A DNA stretch of 8,179 nucleotides from Planctomycetaceae bacterium (GTDB lineage Bacteria; Planctomycetota; Planctomycetia; Planctomycetales; Planctomycetaceae), in NCBI GenBank assembly GCA_947479075.1, contig CANJZR010000153.1, positions 1-8,179 of the forward strand, written 5' to 3'. A model generated the notes under the pieces. It did not search any database. It worked only from the letters and a program-made list of their open reading frames with translations, and was not told the DNA's origin. Made by a program: the position numbers and the translations under genes. Positions 1-5,100 of the stretch are shown here, one piece after another (position 1 is the stretch's first letter; every line of letters starts with the position of its first letter).

Positions 1-803
1 CGCTGTGCAGCGGGTGCCTGAGCAAATGCCTTCAATTCCCACACAGCTTCGCGGGTGGGCTGTACCGCTTGTGACTCCGGAAGTTCCCGGACCTTTTCTG
101 CCAGCGTCTGGTATCCAGACTGTTGAAGTACTTCGCTCAGCGTCTCTCGCCACTGAGTGTCATTAAGCTGAACGGATTCAATTCGAATCAGGTCACTCGT
201 GAGTTTCGCGATACAGTCGGCATTCCCATGGTCGATCAGGGCGTCGATCAGCTCACGGCTCGCCTGCTGTCCAGCGGGGGCGAGGAGATACCGCCGGGAA
301 ATCCGCATCAGAGCCGAGAGGTCCCGTGAACGCCGGGCCTGAGCCAGTTCGCGGTCCGCGAGGACTCCAAATCTGGTGAGGTATGCGGTGTGGGCTTCTT
401 GGGGGAACTGCCGGACGAGGTCCAGTACAACCTCTGACATGGGACGCCACTCGCGGTCGTCTCCAAAAACGACCGAGTCCTGTTCCTCATCCAGTAGCGA
501 CTGCAGCTGTTGAACACCCTCGTCCCACCGCCGCCGTTCAAACGACTTTCTGACCAGCGACAGCTTCTCCATCTGCACGGGCTCTTCGGCCGCCCGCATA
601 TCAAACCGGTCCATCCCGGGACGCTGCGGCTTGTTCTCATCCCCAGTCACAGAGGGGGCGTCCGGTTCCTGGGCCCACAGATTCCTCAGGCTCGTGGGTG
701 CCAGTACCAAACCACCCAGCAGCAAGTACAAGAGAACTCCCCGCAATCGTCGGATCACTCCTCGATCGCCTGTGTGTAGGAAATCCCTTGATGTCGGTGT
801 CAC
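1..803 (-). CDS. Secreted PQQ/beta-propeller-type repeat protein, N-terminal part (gene runs off the left edge)
   Basis: Translating the minus strand gives one open frame from 803 to the window edge, 267 codons with no stop. The start has an apparent signal peptide: Arg-rich n-region (VIRRLRG), hydrophobic core VLLYLLLGGLVLAP at about residues 23-36, and a likely cleavage after LWA near residue 44. The mature part is helical and charged (e.g. SFERRRWDEGVQQLQSLLDE, then ISRRYLLAPAGQQASRELID). It resembles the helical region that precedes PQQ-binding-like propeller repeats in many planctomycete exported proteins; the propeller itself would lie outside the window, so the family is inferred. There is no ATG start. 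GTG at 803 is chosen because GAGGA (812-816) sits 8 bases upstream. GTG at 758 is the alternative, but GAGGA touches it, too close to act as its ribosome binding site. TTG at 746 is also possible. The exact role is unknown; location is probably periplasm or envelope. Confidence 0.72.
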   Translation of the reverse strand, partial: MTPTSRDFLHTGDRGVIRRLRGVLLYLLLGGLVLAPTSLRNLWAQEPDAPSVTGDENKPQRPGMDRFDMRAAEEPVQMEKLSLVRKSFERRRWDEGVQQLQSLLDEEQDSVVFGDDREWRPMSEVVLDLVRQFPQEAHTAYLTRFGVLADRELAQARRSRDLSALMRISRRYLLAPAGQQASRELIDALIDHGNADCIAKLTSDLIRIESVQLNDTQWRETLSEVLQQSGYQTLAEKVRELPESQAVQPTREAVWELKAFAQAPAAQ

Positions 804-835
804 GAATTGAATCCTCAGGTCCGCAGAACCCCTTT

Positions 836-865
836 ATTGTGGGGAGTGCGAACCGTGAACATCAA
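836..865 (-). promoter_or_regulatory. Candidate sigma-70-like promoter for the minus-strand exported-protein gene
   Basis: Read on the minus strand, TTGATG (865-860) and CACAAT (841-836) are 18 bases apart. Each matches the consensus hexamer at four of six positions. The predicted transcription start near 829 lies just ahead of the GAGGA Shine-Dalgarno at 816-812 and the GTG at 803, which gives a short leader and favours that start over the one at 758. Such weak matches occur by chance, and planctomycete promoters are poorly characterised, so this is a suggestion only. Confidence 0.3.
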
Positions 866-1013
866 GCCCCAGCCGACAATGCGCTGTTTGTTCACTTTCG
901 TGAGTCACTTCAGCCAGATCGCTCAGTTGTTCGTTTTCAAGCTGTTCAGGGAGCTTCAATTGGCCAGCCCGTTCATCTCGGCCTTCACACACTGTCTCAA
1001 CTTCCCCCAGCAG

Positions 1014-1041
1014 TTGACTTTTCCGCACGATCCCACAGAAT
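1014..1041 (+). promoter_or_regulatory. Candidate promoter of tRNA-Ser
   Basis: TTGACT (1014-1019, five of six to the -35 consensus) is followed after 16 bases by CAGAAT (1036-1041, four of six to the -10 consensus). Transcription would begin near 1048, about 17 bases before the mature tRNA 5' end at 1065. Spacing and position suit a single tRNA transcription unit that ends at the hairpin at 1167-1205. Confidence 0.4.
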
Positions 1042-1064
1042 CTCCCCAGCAACGTAACGCAGCC

Positions 1065-1154
<90 letters not shown>

Positions 1155-1166
1155 GTTGAATTTCCC

Positions 1167-1216
1167 ATCGCCGCAACCATCTGCAATGCAGACGGTTGCG
1201 GCGATTTAGTTTTCTT
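1167..1216 (+). terminator. Strong intrinsic-terminator-like hairpin after tRNA-Ser
   Basis: ATCGCCGCAACC (1167-1178) pairs perfectly with GGTTGCGGCGAT (1194-1205). After one A-C mismatch, TCTGC (1180-1184) pairs with GCAGA (1188-1192) around a 3-base AAT loop. The 3' side runs into a T-rich stretch (TTAGTTTTCTT), which matches plus-strand termination of the tRNA transcript. The stem starts 16 bases after the tRNA end. In the minus orientation the stem has no T tract, so termination there is less likely, though the hairpin could stabilise a transcript end. Confidence 0.75.
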
Positions 1217-1250
1217 GTCCCAGTCAACTGGGACAAAAACTGGGACAAAC
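1215..1250. repeat. Three-copy ACTGGGACAA site cluster (one inverted, two direct)
   Basis: The 10-mer ACTGGGACAA occurs inverted at 1215-1224 and direct at 1227-1236 and 1239-1248. The two direct copies form an exact 12-base tandem repeat (AACTGGGACAAA at 1226-1237 and 1238-1249). The inverted copy and the first direct copy make a near-perfect palindrome with a 2-base centre. The cluster lies between the tRNA terminator and the 3' end of the recombinase remnant. The 12-base period puts the direct copies roughly one helical turn apart, as for a multi-subunit DNA-binding protein, but the function is not known. Confidence 0.7.
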
Positions 1251-1285
1251 GAGGGCATTGACCACATGTTGTCTTCATGCCGTTA

Positions 1286-1657
1286 TCACTGAGGCGGAAC
1301 CTCCGTCAGATGTTCCCCGGTCACCGGAGACGCACAATGCGCCACCTCGTGAGCCGGAGTGTTGATGAATGGGATGCGCTCAATCTTGCGACGGCTTTCT
1401 TCCTGCCGCAGGTGACGATAGTGGGCCACGAGTTCTGTATCACGGTGCCCAGTCCAAGTCATGATCTCGACTTCAGAACAGCCGTGCTCGGTGCTCTGAC
1501 TGACGAAGAAATGCCGAAAGCGGTGAAACCTCGCATGTATGAAACCAATATCACCGAGCGTCGTTCGGAACTGATCTGACAGTGGCTCAATGACTTCGCG
1601 TCGGAAGATATTCCTGGCGGTGTCCTGCTTAAGTTGTCCACGGGTATTCGCTGGTCT
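1286..1657 (-). pseudogene. Tyrosine recombinase (phage-type integrase), C-terminal remnant
   Basis: In the minus frame ending at the TGA at 1286-1288, about 116 codons (from about 1636) read as the C-terminal catalytic half of a tyrosine recombinase. The HxxR box is HRFRHFF (His 1523-1525, Arg 1514-1516). Then come the GH box in TWTGHRDTELVAHY (His 1445-1447) and the nucleophile Tyr at 1418-1420, followed by a charged tail. So three of the usual catalytic residues remain, in correct order and spacing. The first catalytic Arg, the beta-hairpin Lys and the whole N-terminal DNA-binding domain are missing: upstream the frame soon meets TAG (1658-1660) and TGA, and at about 1633-1636 homology switches to an AAA+ ATPase in another frame. 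No start codon or ribosome site is evident, so it is non-functional as it stands. Family identity is clear from the motifs; the specific element is unknown. It lies beside tRNA-Ser, a usual target class for such enzymes. Confidence 0.85.
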
Positions 1658-1923
1658 CTATTGATCTCATACAGGCCGAGGTAGATCAACCAAATCAACG
1701 TCTTTTCTTCTTGACTGGGCAGGTCGAGGAAGAACAGCCCGTCACATCTTTCCGACTGTCCGAACTCGGGTGGCAGCTTCGACACATCGTTCGCGGTACA
1801 GACGACGAACACGTCCGACTCGTGGTCATTCAGCCACGACAGAAACGTTCCGAACATCCGTGAAGTCACTCCCGAGTCACCGCTTCCGCTACCCGATGCT
1901 GGATACGATGGAGTGCCACTCAC
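1633..1923 (-). pseudogene. AAA+ ATPase, internal fragment
   Basis: The minus frame opening with GTG at 1923 carries an AAA+ segment from about 1893 to 1633. It reads GDSGVTSRMFGTFLSWLNDH, then the sensor-1-like strand VFVVCTANDVSKLPPEF, then GQSERCDGLFFLDLPSQEEK in the arginine-finger/second-region position, then a helix ending near DQRIPVDN. Known AAA+ proteins of this type have FDxxFFLDLP here, so the Cys before DG is a substitution. Walker A, Walker B and the C-terminal lid are absent, leaving about 87 codons of a domain that needs over 200. Upstream the frame soon hits a stop (around 1957). Downstream the same frame continues as nonsense across the recombinase remnant to about 1459. This is a piece left by deletion, not a small gene. 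What the intact protein did is unknown. Confidence 0.75.
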
Positions 1924-2168
1924 CCTTGAACAATGTTTCCCCGAATTCCAGTTCGATCAAATCATTGAAGCCTTTACCCTCGCATCCCCTTCTGGTTTGC
2001 GCGAAAGTGCTTCTTTTCGCCTCGCCAAACCCATCATTGACTCGTAGGTGCCAGTCTGCGAGTCTTTTCCACGATCCACCGTGAATGTGATTGTTGGCCT
2101 CGTAGGCGATTGAACGTTGATAACAGTCCACTGGACACATTGATACTTTGTAGATTCGGCCACACAAG
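1924..2168. other. Unassigned spacer between the remnants and the kinase gene
   Basis: No gene is supported in this stretch. A minus-strand frame stays open across 1889-2167 and contains phrases such as GFGEAKRSTFAQTRRGCEGK and FNDLIELEFGETLF, but I recognise no family, it has no clear start, and it ends inside the ATPase remnant. It may be more degraded mobile DNA. On the plus strand the last 80 bases should hold the kinase promoter. TTGATA (2117-2122) and GATACT (2142-2147) are visible but 19 bases apart, a poor spacing. An 11-base palindrome, GTCCA-C-TGGAC (2126-2136), lies between them and could be an operator. Confidence 0.4.
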
Positions 2169-2173
2169 AAAGG
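2169..2173 (+). promoter_or_regulatory. Ribosome binding site that fixes the kinase start at 2182
   Basis: AAAGG at 2169-2173 lies 8 bases before ATG 2182. The longer in-frame alternative is a TTG at 2110, which would add 24 residues unlike any PAS N-terminus and has no comparable Shine-Dalgarno. The ATG also places the first PAS helix directly at the protein start (FDLNAVLQAAGSMIVATD). Confidence 0.65.
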
Positions 2174-2181
2174 TCTCAGCC

Positions 2182-5100
2182 ATGTTCGACCTCAATGCAG
2201 TTCTGCAGGCGGCTGGCTCTATGATCGTCGCGACCGACAGAGTCGGAACCGTTCAGATTTTCAATTCGGCCGCTGAACGCATGCTTGGATGGAGCGGCGA
2301 CGAAGTGGTTGGGCGACAATCTTTTATGCTGTGGCACGATCCAGCGGAGGTTGCTGACCGGGCGGCAGAACTGTCGCGAAAACTCGGCAGAGTAATTCCC
2401 CCCGGGTTCGAGGTGTTCGTTACAAAGGCACGAGACAAGGTCAATGAACGGCAGCGATGGACTTTCGTCCGCAAGGATGGCAGGCGCATTCCCGTTCTCC
2501 TGACCATGTCCGCCATTCGTGACGCGCTGGGAACGATCACTGGCTTTGTTGGTACGGCGGAGGAATTGACATCCACAGCTGAAACCGAGGAACAGCGAGA
2601 CAGCTTCTTTGATATTTCCATCGATCTGCTGGGGATTGCCAATACCGATGGGTACTTCAAACGGATCAACCCTGCATTTGGTCGCGTCCTCGGCTGGACT
2701 GAAAAAGAATTCCTCTCCAAACCATTTCTCGATTTCATCCACCCGGAGGATCAAGCGGCCACTCGAGACCTTGTTGTGCAGTTAGCAGCCGGTAAACCGA
2801 CTTTTCATTTCGAGAACCGCTATCGCTGTAAAGACGGCACGTGGCGCTGGCTGGCTTGGACTTGCACTCCGCAGCCAGACGGTTCGCTGTATGCGGTTGG
2901 ACGTGATGTGACCACATTGAAGCTGGCTGAAGAAACTCTCCGCCACACTCAGCGAGATTTGGCGATTACGCTGAACTCGATTGGCGACGCGGTAGTGGCC
3001 ACCGATGCGGAGCGGCGAATCACTCGCATGAACCCGGTTGCTGAGCAATTGACCGGTTGGGAGCAGTCCGAGGTCGTCGGGCTGTCAATTGAGCAAGTCA
3101 TTCACCTTGTGCACGAAGAAACACGTCGTCCGGTTGTCATCCCCGATGATGAAGTGCTGGTGAGAGGAACGATCCATGGGCTGGCCAATCGCACGGTCCT
3201 CATTTCCCGCAATGGTACCGAGCGTCCCGTTGCCGAAAGTGCAGCTCTCATTCGAGACGAGGCAGGCCACAATACCGGTGTAGTACTGGTCTTACGAGAC
3301 ACAAGCAAAGATCGCTCACTTGAACGTGAGTTGCAGGAAAGCAACGCCCACCTGGAAAAGCAGGTTGCGGCACGGACGGCAGATTTACTGACAGAGCAAC
3401 GACGGCTGCGGTACAGCACCCTCATTCTGGAGGCCATTGCCTCAGACACACCACTCGATGAAACGATTCAACTGATCACAAAGTTTGTCGCCGACGGAGA
3501 CGCAACTACGCCTTGCGGAATTCTGCTATTCGAAGCCAAACAAGAACGGATGCAATTGTGCATCGATCGCGATCTCCCGGGGGATTTGGCTGAAACGCTT
3601 CTGCAGCTGCCTTCGGGTGAGCCTGCCAACTGGCTCTGGCAGGCGGTCCTGTCTGGTCAGCGAACCGTCCTTGAGCATCCTTCCGGGCCCCACCTCGTGA
3701 AGAACAGCGATTGGCAATTCATTTGGCTCGAACCCATTGTTTCTGGCGATGGCAAGGTGCTCGGGGGGATTATCACATTCAAAGAGCAATGCGAACCTCC
3801 AGGCGAAGATGAATTGGCGCTGGTGGAGAGTGCTTGCCGACTGGCACGATTCGCGATTCAGCGAGTTCAGAATCGGGAGTCACTCGAAGCGAGCGAGAAA
3901 AGACATCGTGCGTTTTTGGAGCATTTTCCTGCCCCAGTCTTTGTTTATGACCGTGAATCGTTTCAGTATTTAGCCGTCAGTGATCGGGCGGTAGACGAAT
4001 ATGGATACAGCCGCGAGGAGTTCATGCAGATGACCATTGCGGACATTCGTCCGAAAGAAGATTTGCAGGCACTCCAGACGATTCTCAATGAGTCTGGGAC
4101 GACGTTCGAGCACCGAGGACTATGGCGGCACCTCAAAAAGAATGGCAGCCTTATTGATGTGCAAATTACAACATACGGGTTGGAGTTGGATGGTCGTGCC
4201 GCCTGTATTGTTCTCGCTCAGGACGTAACCGAAACACTTCGCGCTGAGAACGCCCTCCGTCGCAGCAGAGCTCTCAAACTCGCGATTCTGCAATCGTCTC
4301 TCGATGCGATCGTGACTATGAATTCGCAGGGGCAGATCGTCGAGTTCAATCGGGCTGCTGAAGATACATTCGGATACACGAAGGCCGAAGTCTTGGGCCA
4401 GCTTGTCAGCGACTTGTTGATCCCCGATGAACTCCGTGAAAGTCATGAACGGGGGATTGCACGCTACCTGTCGACCGGCGAAAGTCGAATCATCTGCAAG
4501 CGAATTCAAACAAACGCGATTCGCAGCAACGGCCAGACTTTTCCGGTCGAACTAACCGTGGTTCCGGTAGTTCTGGACGGAGAGCAACTGTTTACCGCGT
4601 TTCTCCGCGACCTGACGATTATTCGACAAGCAGAGCAGGAATTACATCGCACATCTGAGTTACTGCAGGCCATTGCGAATGAAACCACCGATGCAATCTT
4701 TGTGAAAGATGCTCAAGGGCGGTATTTGCTTTTCAATCGGGCTGCCGCCGAACTCACAGGACATCGTGTCGACGAAGTCCTGGGCAGAGATGACATCTTT
4801 GTCTTTGGTGAGAATCATGGCCGTCTCCTCCTGGAGAACGATCGGCTGGTCATGCAATCCAACCAGTCGCATATCCTTGAAGAAGAGTTGGCCGCCGCTG
4901 GCGTCACACGCACTTACCATGTCCTGAAGACTCCATTGCGGGCCCCGAATGGTAACGTGGTTGGTATTATCGGTATCTCGCGTGACATCACGGAACGCAA
5001 GCAGATGGAATCAGCGATCAGAGCCAGCGAAGAGCGCTATCGCTCCATCGTCGAACAGTCTCCCGATATGATTTTTGTGAATCGTGACGATCGGATCTTT

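Noticed and set aside
834..1052. Small minus-strand frame (72 codons, TTG start) upstream of the exported-protein gene
   Set aside because: It has only a TTG start, no clear ribosome binding site, no family resemblance, and it contains the candidate promoter of the next gene. I treat it as intergenic.
2110..2181. 24-residue N-terminal extension of the kinase from TTG 2110
   Set aside because: ATG 2182 has AAAGG at 8-base spacing and starts exactly at the first PAS domain. The extension has no supporting signal.
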